Of a stretch of DNA of 64,000 bases, positions 1 through 9,357 are shown one piece after another. How positions within the stretch are numbered: position 1 is the stretch's first letter; the number at the start of each line of letters is the position of its first letter. A program made the translations under genes and the position numbers. The DNA comes from Amaranthus tricolor (taxonomy: Eukaryota; Streptophyta; Magnoliopsida; Caryophyllales; Amaranthaceae), in NCBI RefSeq assembly GCF_026212465.1, contig NC_080053.1, positions 9,098,815-9,162,814 of the forward strand, written 5' to 3'. Below the pieces are notes generated by a model. It searched no databases. It was given only the letters and a program-made list of their open reading frames with translations, and was not told the DNA's origin.

Positions 1-121
1 GCACTTGAGCAAAAGGCATTTCAGTGGTTATCGTAGTATACTCCATGGAAGTAATTTTATTTATAAAAATATAACTCGCAACCGGGTCCCGACCTCGAAT
101 TTACGGGCACTCGAAAGATAG

Positions 122-139
122 GACCCGTCGAGGCGGGTC
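122..139 (+). other. Short inverted repeat in spacer
   Basis: GACCCG (122-127) and CGGGTC (134-139) form a perfect 6-bp stem around a 6-base loop. It lies about 40 bp upstream of the relic and recurs in every unit. I see no known function; it may be only a by-product of GC-rich spacer sequence. Confidence 0.4.
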
Positions 140-179
140 GATGCGCATACGAACGAATTGTCCGAAAGAGGCGTGCGTC

Positions 180-277
180 GGTGCGTTCGTGTAAGCGGAA
201 ATTGCACCGGGTCCCGTCGGAAGTCCCCGCGGAAGCGCGCCCGGCATGGATGGCCTCTTGATTTCCTAGTGTTGCGC
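180..277 (+). pseudogene. Decayed 5S rRNA copy in the spacer (first of 96)
   Basis: Aligned by eye to 5S positions 2-116: about 70 of 97 aligned bases match, with one extra T near 202, positions 68-82 missing (plus one base at 66) and two bases lost near 98. The best-kept blocks are tgcaccgg, tccc, gaa, aagcg, atgg, cctc and tcct.gtgttgc. Box A is altered at 50-53, 59, 62 and 63, the intermediate element is deleted, the start of Box C is gone and no T stop follows, so TFIIIA-driven transcription is not expected. Helix III is broken: position 29 is C opposite C48. The same relic starts at 180, 852, 1526, 2197, 2870, 3541, 4215, 4886, 5557, 6228, 6899, 7569, 8239, 8910, 9582, 10254, 10925, 11597, 12269, 12940, 13610, 14143, 14814, 15485, 16156, 16827, 17498, 18169, 18839, 19510, 20181, 20852, 21523, 22199, 22872, 23542, 24212, 24882, 25553, 26224, 26897, 27567, 28238, 28907, 29578, 30248, 30919, 31590, 32261, 32932, 33603, 34275, 34951, 35623, 36297, 36970, 37642, 38317, 38990, 39664, 40335, 41007, 41680, 42351, 43022, 43693, 44363, 45034, 45704, 46375, 47046, 47717, 48390, 49062, 49734, 50405, 51078, 51749, 52420, 53092, 53763, 54435, 55106, 55778, 56449, 57120, 57793, 58464, 59138, 59807, 60480, 61149, 61822, 62500, 63174 and 63843. 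Confidence 0.8.
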
Positions 278-321
278 GGATTTCTTAAATATTTTGTCGC
301 TTTTTTGTTGCGAGTTCACCT

Positions 322-337
322 GGCTTTTAAAGCCGGC
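322..337 (+). other. Palindromic spacer segment
   Basis: GGCTTT and AAAGCC flank a single T (322-334) and run on into the palindrome GCCGGC (332-337). It is the most symmetrical sequence in the spacer and is present in every unit. No function can be read from it. Confidence 0.4.
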
Positions 338-449
338 GGACTCTTTTGTGAATCGGACAATACCGGGAGGGTGAAAAACGGTATTTGGGAAGGAGAAGGC
401 TCGAAATTGGGGTCTCGGCTGCGAATTTACGAGCTTTGGAATGCTCTGG

Positions 450-467
450 TTTTTTTTTTTTTTTTTT
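450..467 (+). repeat. Poly-T tract upstream of the 5S gene
   Basis: A pure run of 18 T ends 43 bp before the gene. Across units it ranges from 13 to 20 T and always sits between gctctgg and gggcgg (ggcgg at 7184-7204 and 28506-28525, where one G is missing). The relic half has no such run at the matching place. Poly(dA:dT) near a start site could keep nucleosomes off, which is inference; homopolymer lengths are also where sequencing error is likeliest. Confidence 0.7.
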
Positions 468-480
468 GGGCGGCATTGCG

Positions 481-510
481 CATGTAAACAAATTGCTACG
501 GTGAATGAAC
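481..510 (+). promoter_or_regulatory. 5S upstream promoter region
   Basis: The 30 bases before the gene hold an AT-rich box (tgtaaaca at about -28 to -21) and a C at -1, matching the general layout of plant 5S upstream elements (TATA-like box near -28, GC near -12, C at -1). The dinucleotide at -12/-11 is CG here, where Arabidopsis has GC. Nearly all units share this; ten genes have C instead of A at -13. Confidence 0.6.
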
Positions 511-629
511 GGGTGCGATTATACCAGCACTAATGCACCGGATCCCATCAGAACTCCGCAGTTAAGCGTGCTTGGGCGAGAGTAGTACTAGGATGGGTGA
601 CCTCCTGGGAAGTCCTCGTGTTGCACCCC
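511..629 (+). rRNA. 5S rRNA: 5S rRNA, copy 1 (T10)
   Basis: 5S ribosomal RNA of the large ribosomal subunit, 119 nt, made by RNA polymerase III. The ends gggtgcga and tgcacccc pair to form helix I. The internal control region is visible: Box A at 560-574, intermediate element at 577-582, Box C at 590-607. A GTGA tetraloop (597-600) caps helix IV. The start is set by the helix I pairing and the C at -1; the end by the T5 stop at 630-634. This copy has T instead of C at position 10, in the helix I/loop A junction, which should be tolerated. Its spacer is of the gg type with an 18-T tract, an unusual pairing, since T10 genes normally follow ac spacers. G trailer. Confidence 0.97.
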
Positions 630-649
630 TTTTTCCGTCCTTTTTTTTT
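630..649 (+). terminator. RNA polymerase III terminator
   Basis: Five T residues (630-634) follow the last C of the gene directly, the usual Pol III stop. A second, longer run of nine T (641-649) after ccgtcc can act as a backup. In other units the second run is 9-14 T after ccgtcc or ccctcc. Confidence 0.85.
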
Positions 650-1180
650 AATTTTCCTTATCTGTTTCCGCTGCACTTGAGCAGAAGGCATTTCAGTGGT
701 TATCGTAGTATACTCCATGGAAGTAATTTTATTTATAAAAATATAACTCGCAACCGGGTCCCGACCTCGAATTTACGGGCACTCGAAAGATAGGACCCGT
801 CGAGGCGGGTCGATGCGCATACGAACGAATTGTCCGAAAGAGGCGTGCGTCGGTGCGTTCGTGTAAGCGGAAATTGCACCGGGTCCCGTCGGAAGTCCCC
901 GCGGAAGCGCGCCCGGCATGGATGGCCTCTTGATTTCCTAGTGTTGCGCGGATTTCTTAAATATTTTGTCGCTTTTTTGTTGCGAGTTCACCTGGCTTTT
1001 AAAGCCGGCGGACTCTTTTGTGAATCGGACAATACCGGGAGGGTGAAAAACGGTATTTGGGAAGGAGAAGGCTCGAAATTGGGGTCTCGGCTGCGAATTT
1101 ACGAGCTTTGGAATGCTCTGGTTTTTTTTTTTTTTTTGGGCGGCATTGCGCATGTAAACAAATTGCTACGGTGAATGAAC

Positions 1181-1299
1181 GGGTGCGATCATACCAGCAC
1201 TAATGCACCGGATCCCATCAGAACTCCGCAGTTAAGCGTGCTTGGGCGAGAGTAGTACTAGGATGGGTGACCTCCTGGGAAGTCCTCGTGTTGCACCCC
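1181..1299 (+). rRNA. 5S rRNA: 5S rRNA, copy 2 (consensus)
   Basis: Consensus sequence with C10. It follows a gg spacer with 16 T and is followed by a C trailer with 14 T. With the next copy it sets the pattern of the first two-unit repeat. Confidence 0.97.
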
Positions 1300-1855
1300 T
1301 TTTTCCCTCCTTTTTTTTTTTTTTATTTTTCTTATCTGTTTCCGCTGCACTTGAGCAAAAGGCATTTCAGTGGTTATCGTAGTATACTCCATGGAAGTAA
1401 TTTTATTTATAAAAATATAACTCGCAACCGGGTCCCGACCTCGAATTTACGGGCACTCGAAAGATAGGACCCGTCGAGGCGGGTCGATGCGCATACGAAC
1501 GAATTGTCCGAAAGAGGCGTGCGTCGGTGCGTTCGTGTAAGCGGAAATTGCACCGGGTCCCGTCGGAAGTCCCCGCGGAAGCGCGCCCGGCATGGATGGC
1601 CTCTTGATTTCCTAGTGTTGCGCGGTTTTCTTAAATATTTTGTCGCTTTTTTGTTGCGAGTTCACCTGGCTTTTAAAGCCGGCGGACTCTTTTGTGAATC
1701 GGACAATACCGGGAGGGTGAAAAACGGTATTTGGGAAGGAGAAGGCTCGAAATTGGACTCTCGGCTGCGAATTTACGAGCTTTGGAATGCTCTGGTTTTT
1801 TTTTTTTTTTTTGGGCGGCATTGCGCATGTAAACAAATTGCTACGGTGAATGAAC

Positions 1856-1974
1856 GGGTGCGATTATACCAGCACTAATGCACCGGATCCCATCAGAACT
1901 CCGCAGTTAAGCGTGCTTGGGCGAGAGTAGTACTAGGATGGGTGACCTCCTGGGAAGTCCTCGTGTTGCACCCC
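1856..1974 (+). rRNA. 5S rRNA: 5S rRNA, copy 3 (T10)
   Basis: T10, otherwise consensus. It follows a typical ac/ttt spacer with 17 T and has a G trailer. Confidence 0.97.
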
Positions 1975-2524
1975 TTTTTCCGTCCTTTTTTTTTAATTTT
2001 CCTTATCTGTTTCCGCTGCACTTGAGCAGAAGGCATTTCAGTGGTTATCGTAGTATACTCCATGGAAGTAATTTTATTTATAAAAATATAACTCGCAACC
2101 GGGTCCCGACCTCGAATTTACGGGCACTCGAAAGATAGGACCCGTCGAGGCGGGTCGATGCGCATACGAACGAATTGTCCGAAAGAGGCGTGCGTCGGTG
2201 CGTTCGTGTAAGCGGAAATTGCACCGGGTCCCGTCGGAAGTCCCCGCGGAAGCGCGCCCGGCATGGATGGCCTCTTGATTTCCTAGTGTTGCGCGGATTT
2301 CTTAAATATTTTGTCGCTTTTTTGTTGCGAGTTCACCTGGCTTTTAAAGCCGGCGGACTCTTTTGTGAATCGGACAATACCGGGAGGGTGAAAAACGGTA
2401 TTTGGGAAGGAGAAGGCTCGAAATTGGGGTCTCGGCTGCGAATTTACGAGCTTTGGAATGCTCTGGTTTTTTTTTTTTTTTGGGCGGCATTGCGCATGTA
2501 AACAAATTGCTACGGTGAATGAAC

Positions 2525-2643
2525 GGGTGCGATCATACCAGCACTAATGCACCGGATCCCATCAGAACTCCGCAGTTAAGCGTGCTTGGGCGAGAGTAGT
2601 ACTAGGATGGGTGACCTCCTGGGAAGTCCTCGTGTTGCACCCC
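2525..2643 (+). rRNA. 5S rRNA: 5S rRNA, copy 4 (consensus)
   Basis: Consensus gene after a gg spacer with 15 T; C trailer with 14 T. Confidence 0.97.
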
Positions 2644-3199
2644 TTTTTCCCTCCTTTTTTTTTTTTTTATTTTTCTTATCTGTTTCCGCTGCACTTGAGC
2701 AAAAGGCATTTCAGTGGTTATCGTAGTATACTCCATGGAAGTAATTTTATTTATAAAAATATAACTCGCAACCGGGTCCCGACCTCGAATTTACGGGCAC
2801 TCGAAAGATAGGACCCGTCGAGGCGGGTCGATGCGCATACGAACGAATTGTCCGAAAGAGGCGTGCGTCGGTGCGTTCGTGTAAGCGGAAATTGCACCGG
2901 GTCCCGTCGGAAGTCCCCGCGGAAGCGCGCCCGGCATGGATGGCCTCTTGATTTCCTAGTGTTGCGCGGTTTTCTTAAATATTTTGTCGCTTTTTTGTTG
3001 CGAGTTCACCTGGCTTTTAAAGCCGGCGGACTCTTTTGTGAATCGGACAATACCGGGAGGGTGAAAAACGGTATTTGGGAAGGAGAAGGCTCGAAATTGG
3101 ACTCTCGGCTGCGAATTTACGAGCTTTGGAATGCTCTGGTTTTTTTTTTTTTTTTTGGGCGGCATTGCGCATGTAAACAAATTGCTACGGTGAATGAAC

Positions 3200-3318
3200 G
3201 GGTGCGATTATACCAGCACTAATGCACCGGATCCCATCAGAACTCCGCAGTTAAGCGTGCTTGGGCGAGAGTAGTACTAGGATGGGTGACCTCCTGGGAA
3301 GTTCTCGTGTTGCACCCC
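3200..3318 (+). rRNA. 5S rRNA: 5S rRNA, copy 5 (T10, C104T)
   Basis: T10 plus a private C to T at position 104 (base 3303), near loop E. The change is found in no other copy, so it is a recent mutation not yet spread or removed. ac/ttt spacer, 17 T; G trailer. Confidence 0.96.
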
Positions 3319-3869
3319 TTTTTCCGTCCTTTTTTTTTAATTTTCCTTATCTGTTTCCGCTGCACTTGAGCAGAAGGCATTTCAGTGGTTATCGTAGTAT
3401 ACTCCATGGAAGTAATTTTATTTATAAAAATATAACTCGCAACCGGGTCCCGACCTCGAATTTACGGGCACTCGAAAGATAGGACCCGTCGAGGCGGGTC
3501 GATGCGCATACGAACGAATTGTCCGAAAGAGGCGTGCGTCGGTGCGTTCGTGTAAGCGGAAATTGCACCGGGTCCCGTCGGAAGTCCCCGCGGAAGCGCG
3601 CCCGGCATGGATGGCCTCTTGATTTCCTAGTGTTGCGCGGATTTCTTAAATATTTTGTCGCTTTTTTGTTGCGAGTTCACCTGGCTTTTAAAGCCGGCGG
3701 ACTCTTTTGTGAATCGGACAATACCGGGAGGGTGAAAAACGGTATTTGGGAAGGAGAAGGCTCGAAATTGGGGTCTCGGCTGCGAATTTACGAGCTTTGG
3801 AATGCTCTGGTTTTTTTTTTTTTTTTGGGCGGCATTGCGCATGTAAACAAATTGCTACGGTGAATGAAC

Positions 3870-3988
3870 GGGTGCGATCATACCAGCACTAATGCACCGG
3901 ATCCCATCAGAACTCCGCAGTTAAGCGTGCTTGGGCGAGAGTAGTACTAGGATGGGTGACCTCCTGGGAAGTCCTCGTGTTGCACCCC
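3870..3988 (+). rRNA. 5S rRNA: 5S rRNA, copy 6 (consensus)
   Basis: Consensus gene after a gg spacer with 16 T; C trailer with 14 T. Confidence 0.97.
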
Positions 3989-4544
3989 TTTTTCCCTCCT
4001 TTTTTTTTTTTTTATTTTTCTTATCTGTTTCCGCTGCACTTGAGCAAAAGGCATTTCAGTGGTTATCGTAGTATACTCCATGGAAGTAATTTTATTTATA
4101 AAAATATAACTCGCAACCGGGTCCCGACCTCGAATTTACGGGCACTCGAAAGATAGGACCCGTCGAGGCGGGTCGATGCGCATACGAACGAATTGTCCGA
4201 AAGAGGCGTGCGTCGGTGCGTTCGTGTAAGCGGAAATTGCACCGGGTCCCGTCGGAAGTCCCCGCGGAAGCGCGCCCGGCATGGATGGCCTCTTGATTTC
4301 CTAGTGTTGCGCGGTTTTCTTAAATATTTTGTCGCTTTTTTGTTGCGAGTTCACCTGGCTTTTAAAGCCGGCGGACTCTTTTGTGAATCGGACAATACCG
4401 GGAGGGTGAAAAACGGTATTTGGGAAGGAGAAGGCTCGAAATTGGACTCTCGGCTGCGAATTTACGAGCTTTGGAATGCTCTGGTTTTTTTTTTTTTTTT
4501 TGGGCGGCATTGCGCATGTAAACAAATTGCTACGGTGAATGAAC

Positions 4545-4663
4545 GGGTGCGATTATACCAGCACTAATGCACCGGATCCCATCAGAACTCCGCAGTTAAG
4601 CGTGCTTGGGCGAGAGTAGTACTAGGATGGGTGACCTCCTGGGAAGTCCTCGTGTTGCACCCC
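4545..4663 (+). rRNA. 5S rRNA: 5S rRNA, copy 7 (T10)
   Basis: T10 gene after an ac/ttt spacer with 17 T; G trailer. Confidence 0.97.
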
Positions 4664-5214
4664 TTTTTCCGTCCTTTTTTTTTAATTTTCCTTATCTGTT
4701 TCCGCTGCACTTGAGCAGAAGGCATTTCAGTGGTTATCGTAGTATACTCCATGGAAGTAATTTTATTTATAAAAATATAACTCGCAACCGGGTCCCGACC
4801 TCGAATTTACGGGCACTCGAAAGATAGGACCCGTCGAGGCGGGTCGATGCGCATACGAACGAATTGTCCGAAAGAGGCGTGCGTCGGTGCGTTCGTGTAA
4901 GCGGAAATTGCACCGGGTCCCGTCGGAAGTCCCCGCGGAAGCGCGCCCGGCATGGATGGCCTCTTGATTTCCTAGTGTTGCGCGGATTTCTTAAATATTT
5001 TGTCGCTTTTTTGTTGCGAGTTCACCTGGCTTTTAAAGCCGGCGGACTCTTTTGTGAATCGGACAATACCGGGAGGGTGAAAAACGGTATTTGGGAAGGA
5101 GAAGGCTCGAAATTGGGGTCTCGGCTGCGAATTTACGAGCTTTGGAATGCTCTGGTTTTTTTTTTTTTTTTGGGCGGCATTGCGCATGTAAACAAATTGC
5201 TACGGTGAATGAAC

Positions 5215-5333
5215 GGGTGCGATCATACCAGCACTAATGCACCGGATTCCATCAGAACTCCGCAGTTAAGCGTGCTTGGGCGAGAGTAGTACTAGGATGG
5301 GTGACCTCCTGGGAAGTCCTCGTGTTGCACCCC
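5215..5333 (+). rRNA. 5S rRNA: 5S rRNA, copy 8 (C34T)
   Basis: Private C to T at position 34 (base 5248), in loop C of the standard fold. It also removes the internal ggatcc site present in most copies. gg spacer, 16 T; C trailer shortened to 11 T. Confidence 0.96.
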
Positions 5334-5886
5334 TTTTTCCCTCCTTTTTTTTTTTATTTTTCTTATCTGTTTCCGCTGCACTTGAGCAAAAGGCATTTCA
5401 GTGGTTATCGTAGTATACTCCATGGAAGTAATTTTATTTATAAAAATATAACTCGCAACCGGGTCCCGACCTCGAATTTACGGGCACTCGAAAGATAGGA
5501 CCCGTCGAGGCGGGTCGATGCGCATACGAACGAATTGTCCGAAAGAGGCGTGCGTCGGTGCGTTCGTGTAAGCGGAAATTGCACCGGGTCCCGTCGGAAG
5601 TCCCCGCGGAAGCGCGCCCGGCATGGATGGCCTCTTGATTTCCTAGTGTTGCGCGGTTTTCTTAAATATTTTGTCGCTTTTTTGTTGCGAGTTCACCTGG
5701 CTTTTAAAGCCGGCGGACTCTTTTGTGAATCGGACAATACCGGGAGGGTGAAAAACGGTATTTGGGAAGGAGAAGGCTCGAAATTGGACTCTCGGCTGCG
5801 AATTTACGAGCTTTGGAATGCTCTGGTTTTTTTTTTTTTTTTTGGGCGGCATTGCGCATGTAAACAAATTGCTACGGTGAATGAAC

Positions 5887-6005
5887 GGGTGCGATTATAC
5901 CAGCACTAATGCACCGGATCCCATCAGAACTCCGCAGTTAAGCGTGCTTGGGCGAGAGTAGTACTAGGATGGGTGACCTCCTGGGAAGTCCTCGTGTTGC
6001 ACCCC
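5887..6005 (+). rRNA. 5S rRNA: 5S rRNA, copy 9 (T10)
   Basis: T10 gene after an ac/ttt spacer with 17 T; G trailer. Confidence 0.97.
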
Positions 6006-6556
6006 TTTTTCCGTCCTTTTTTTTTAATTTTCCTTATCTGTTTCCGCTGCACTTGAGCAGAAGGCATTTCAGTGGTTATCGTAGTATACTCCATGGAAGT
6101 AATTTTATTTATAAAAATATAACTCGCAACCGGGTCCCGACCTCGAATTTACGGGCACTCGAAAGATAGGACCCGTCGAGGCGGGTCGATGCGCATACGA
6201 ACGAATTGTCCGAAAGAGGCGTGCGTCGGTGCGTTCGTGTAAGCGGAAATTGCACCGGGTCCCGTCGGAAGTCCCCGCGGAAGCGCGCCCGGCATGGATG
6301 GCCTCTTGATTTCCTAGTGTTGCGCGGATTTCTTAAATATTTTGTCGCTTTTTTGTTGCGAGTTCACCTGGCTTTTAAAGCCGGCGGACTCTTTTGTGAA
6401 TCGGACAATACCGGGAGGGTGAAAAACGGTATTTGGGAAGGAGAAGGCTCGAAATTGGGGTCTCGGCTGCGAATTTACGAGCTTTGGAATGCTCTGGTTT
6501 TTTTTTTTTTTTTGGGCGGCATTGCGCATGTAAACAAATTGCTACGGTGAATGAAC

Positions 6557-6675
6557 GGGTGCGATCATACCAGCACTAATGCACCGGATCCCATCAGAAC
6601 TCCGCAGTTAAGCGTGCTTGGGCGAGAGTAGTACTAGGATGGGTGACCTCCTGGGAAGTCCTCGTGTTGCACCCC
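6557..6675 (+). rRNA. 5S rRNA: 5S rRNA, copy 10 (consensus)
   Basis: Consensus gene after a gg spacer with 16 T; C trailer with 11 T, as in copy 8, so these two dimers are close relatives. Confidence 0.97.
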
Positions 6676-7227
6676 TTTTTCCCTCCTTTTTTTTTTTATT
6701 TTTCTTATCTGTTTCCGCTGCACTTGAGCAAAAGGCATTTCAGTGGTTATCGTAGTATACTCCATGGAAGTAATTTTATTTATAAAAATATAACTCGCAA
6801 CCGGGTCCCGACCTCGAATTTACGGGCACTCGAAAGATAGGACCCGTCGAGGCGGGTCGATGCGCATACGAACGAATTGTCCGAAAGAGGCGTGCGTCGG
6901 TGCGTTCGTGTAAGCGGAAATTGCACCGGGTCCCGTCGGAAGTCCCCGCGGAAGCGCGCCCGGCATGGATGGCCTCTTGATTTCCTAGTGTTGCGCGGTT
7001 TTCTTAAATATTTTGTCGCTTTTTTGTTGCGAGTTCACCTGGCTTTTAAAGCCGGCGGACTCTTTTGTGAATCGGACAATACCGGGAGGGTGAAAAACGG
7101 TATTTGGGAAGGAGAAGGCTCGAAATTGGACTCTCGGCTGCGAATTTACGAGCTTTGGAATGCTCTGGTTTTTTTTTTTTTTTTTGGCGGCATTGCGCAT
7201 GTAAACAAATTGCTACGGTGAATGAAC

Positions 7228-7346
7228 GGGTGCGATTATACCAGCACTAATGCACCGGATCCCATCAGAACTCCGCAGTTAAGCGTGCTTGGGCGAGAGT
7301 AGTACTAGGATGGGTGACCTCCTGGGAAGTCCTCGTGTTGCACCCC
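7228..7346 (+). rRNA. 5S rRNA: 5S rRNA, copy 11 (T10)
   Basis: T10 gene after an ac/ttt spacer. The flank after the 17-T tract has ggcgg rather than gggcgg. G trailer. Confidence 0.97.
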
Positions 7347-7897
7347 TTTTTCCGTCCTTTTTTTTTAATTTTCCTTATCTGTTTCCGCTGCACTTGAGCA
7401 GAAGGCATTTCAGTGGTTATCGTAGTATACTCCATGGAAGTAATTTTATTTATAAAAATATAACTCGCAACCGGGTCCCGACCTCGAATTTACGGGCACT
7501 CGAAAGATAGGACCCGTCGAGGCGGGTCGATGCGCATACGAACGAATTGTCCGAAAGAGGCGTGCGTCGGTGCGTTCGTGTAAGCGGAAATTGCACCGGG
7601 TCCCGTCGGAAGTCCCCGCGGAAGCGCGCCCGGCATGGATGGCCTCTTGATTTCCTAGTGTTGCGCGGATTTCTTAAATATTTTGTCGCTTTTTTGTTGC
7701 GAGTTCACCTGGCTTTTAAAGCCGGCGGACTCTTTTGTGAATCGGACAATACCGGGAGGGTGAAAAACGGTATTTGGGAAGGAGAAGGCTCGAAATTGGG
7801 GTCTCGGCTGCGAATTTACGAGCTTTGGAATGCTCTGGTTTTTTTTTTTTTTTTGGGCGGCATTGCGCATGTAAACAAATTGCTACGGTGAATGAAC

Positions 7898-8016
7898 GGG
7901 TGCGATCATACCAGCACTAATGCACCGGATCCCATCAGAACTCCGCAGTTAAGCGTGCTTGGGCGAGAGTAGTACTAGGATGGGTGACCTCCTGGGAAGT
8001 CCTCGTGTTGCACCCC
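7898..8016 (+). rRNA. 5S rRNA: 5S rRNA, copy 12 (consensus, G trailer)
   Basis: Consensus C10 gene, but with the G trailer that normally follows T10 genes. This is where the regular two-unit phase of the first 8 kb breaks, as expected from an unequal exchange within a gene. Confidence 0.97.
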
Positions 8017-8566
8017 TTTTTCCGTCCTTTTTTTTTAATTTTCCTTATCTGTTTCCGCTGCACTTGAGCAGAAGGCATTTCAGTGGTTATCGTAGTATAC
8101 TCCATGGAAGTAATTTTATTTATAAAAATATAACTCGCAACCGGGTCCCGACCTCGAATTTACGGGCACTCGAAAGATAGGACCCGTCGAGGCGGGTCGA
8201 TGCGCATACGAACGAATTGTCCGAAAGAGGCGTGCGTCGGTGCGTTCGTGTAAGCGGAAATTGCACCGGGTCCCGTCGGAAGTCCCCGCGGAAGCGCGCC
8301 CGGCATGGATGGCCTCTTGATTTCCTAGTGTTGCGCGGATTTCTTAAATATTTTGTCGCTTTTTTGTTGCGAGTTCACCTGGCTTTTAAAGCCGGCGGAC
8401 TCTTTTGTGAATCGGACAATACCGGGAGGGTGAAAAACGGTATTTGGGAAGGAGAAGGCTCGAAATTGGGGTCTCGGCTGCGAATTTACGAGCTTTGGAA
8501 TGCTCTGGTTTTTTTTTTTTTTTGGGCGGCATTGCGCATGTAAACAAATTGCTACGGTGAATGAAC

Positions 8567-8685
8567 GGGTGCGATCATACCAGCACTAATGCACCGGATC
8601 CCATCAGAACTCTGCAGTTAAGCGTGCTTGGGCGAGAGTAGTACTAGGATGGGTGACCTCCTGGGAAGTCCTCGTGTTGCACCCC
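8567..8685 (+). rRNA. 5S rRNA: 5S rRNA, copy 13 (C47T)
   Basis: C to T at position 47 (base 8613), which turns the G30-C47 pair of helix III into a G-U wobble and so may be neutral. The same change recurs at copy 34. gg spacer, 15 T; C trailer with 12 T. Confidence 0.96.
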
Positions 8686-9238
8686 TTTTTCCCTCCTTTT
8701 TTTTTTTTATTTTTCTTATCTGTTTCCGCTGCACTTGAGCAAAAGGCATTTCAGTGGTTATCGTAGTATACTCCATGGAAGTAATTTTATTTATAAAAAT
8801 ATAACTCGCAACCGGGTCCCGACCTCGAATTTACGGGCACTCGAAAGATAGGACCCGTCGAGGCGGGTCGATGCGCATACGAACGAATTGTCCGAAAGAG
8901 GCGTGCGTCGGTGCGTTCGTGTAAGCGGAAATTGCACCGGGTCCCGTCGGAAGTCCCCGCGGAAGCGCGCCCGGCATGGATGGCCTCTTGATTTCCTAGT
9001 GTTGCGCGGATTTCTTAAATATTTTGTCGCTTTTTTGTTGCGAGTTCACCTGGCTTTTAAAGCCGGCGGACTCTTTTGTGAATCGGACAATACCGGGAGG
9101 GTGAAAAACGGTATTTGGGAAGGAGAAGGCTCGAAATTGGGGTCTCGGCTGCGAATTTACGAGCTTTGGAATGCTCTGGTTTTTTTTTTTTTTTTGGGCG
9201 GCATTGCGCATGTAAACAAATTGCTACGGTGAATGAAC

Positions 9239-9357
9239 GGGTGCGATCATACCAGCACTAATGCACCGGATCCCATCAGAACTCCGCAGTTAAGCGTGCT
9301 TGGGCGAGAGTAGTACTAGGATGGGTGACCTCCTGGGAAGTCCTCGTGTTGCACCCC
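9239..9357 (+). rRNA. 5S rRNA: 5S rRNA, copy 14 (consensus)
   Basis: Consensus gene after a gg spacer with the caaaagg form and 16 T; C trailer. Confidence 0.97.

Larger units (their letters stand above)
75..399 (+). repeat. Ancient half-unit 1 (relic half), first unit
   Basis: This half starts at ctcg (75-78) and contains the decayed 5S copy. It shares ordered anchors with the next half: accgggtcccgacctcgaatttacg-like sequence at 81-105 against 404-431, ggcgggtcgatgcgcat at 132-148 against gggcggcattgcgcat at 468-483, acgaacgaattgtccg at 149-164 against gtaaacaaattgctacg at 484-500, and the relic 180-277 against the gene 512-626. The half is about 325 bp. The collinearity is seen directly; an origin by unit doubling is inference. 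Confidence 0.75.
400..746 (+). repeat. Ancient half-unit 2 (functional half), first unit
   Basis: This half starts at ctcg (400-403), carries the functional 5S gene at 511-629 and ends before the next ctcg at 747-750. At about 347 bp it is longer than its partner by about 22 bp; the 18-base T tract, which the other half lacks, accounts for most of this. The region after the gene (about 118 bp) and the region after the relic (about 123 bp) are of similar length but too diverged for me to align. Confidence 0.75.
511..7897 (+). repeat. Two-unit higher-order repeat, 0-8 kb
   Basis: Units alternate strictly between a T10 gene with a G trailer and a C10 gene with a C trailer, giving a period of about 1343 bp over copies 1-11. 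The T10 genes follow ac/ttt spacers (copy 1 excepted) and the C10 genes follow gg/att spacers. The phase is lost at copy 12. Confidence 0.85.

Noticed and set aside
57..75. AT-rich stretch tttataaaaatataac as a TATA box
   Set aside because: It lies over 100 bp before the relic and more than 430 bp before the gene, far from the -28 place used in plant 5S genes.
180..277. Relic as part of a Cassandra-type TRIM retrotransposon carrying a 5S-derived LTR
   Set aside because: I see no paired LTRs, primer-binding site or polypurine tract, and the flank of the relic matches the flank of the array's own gene, which fits unit doubling better. A search with known Cassandra LTRs would settle it.
158..487. 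Open frame of about 109-125 codons starting at TTG, repeated in almost every unit
   Set aside because: It runs through the 5S relic and ends in a phenylalanine run made by the T tract. It recurs only because the unit recurs, its length changes with the T count, and a stop breaks it before copy 51. No protein family is recognisable.
572..793. Open frame starting inside the 5S gene and running into the trailer
   Set aside because: It overlaps the functional rRNA and its Pol III stop and depends on trailer T counts.
938..1153. Minus-strand frames with lysine runs, up to 130 codons
   Set aside because: They are the reverse complement of the same spacer and T tract. No promoter, codon bias or known domain supports them.
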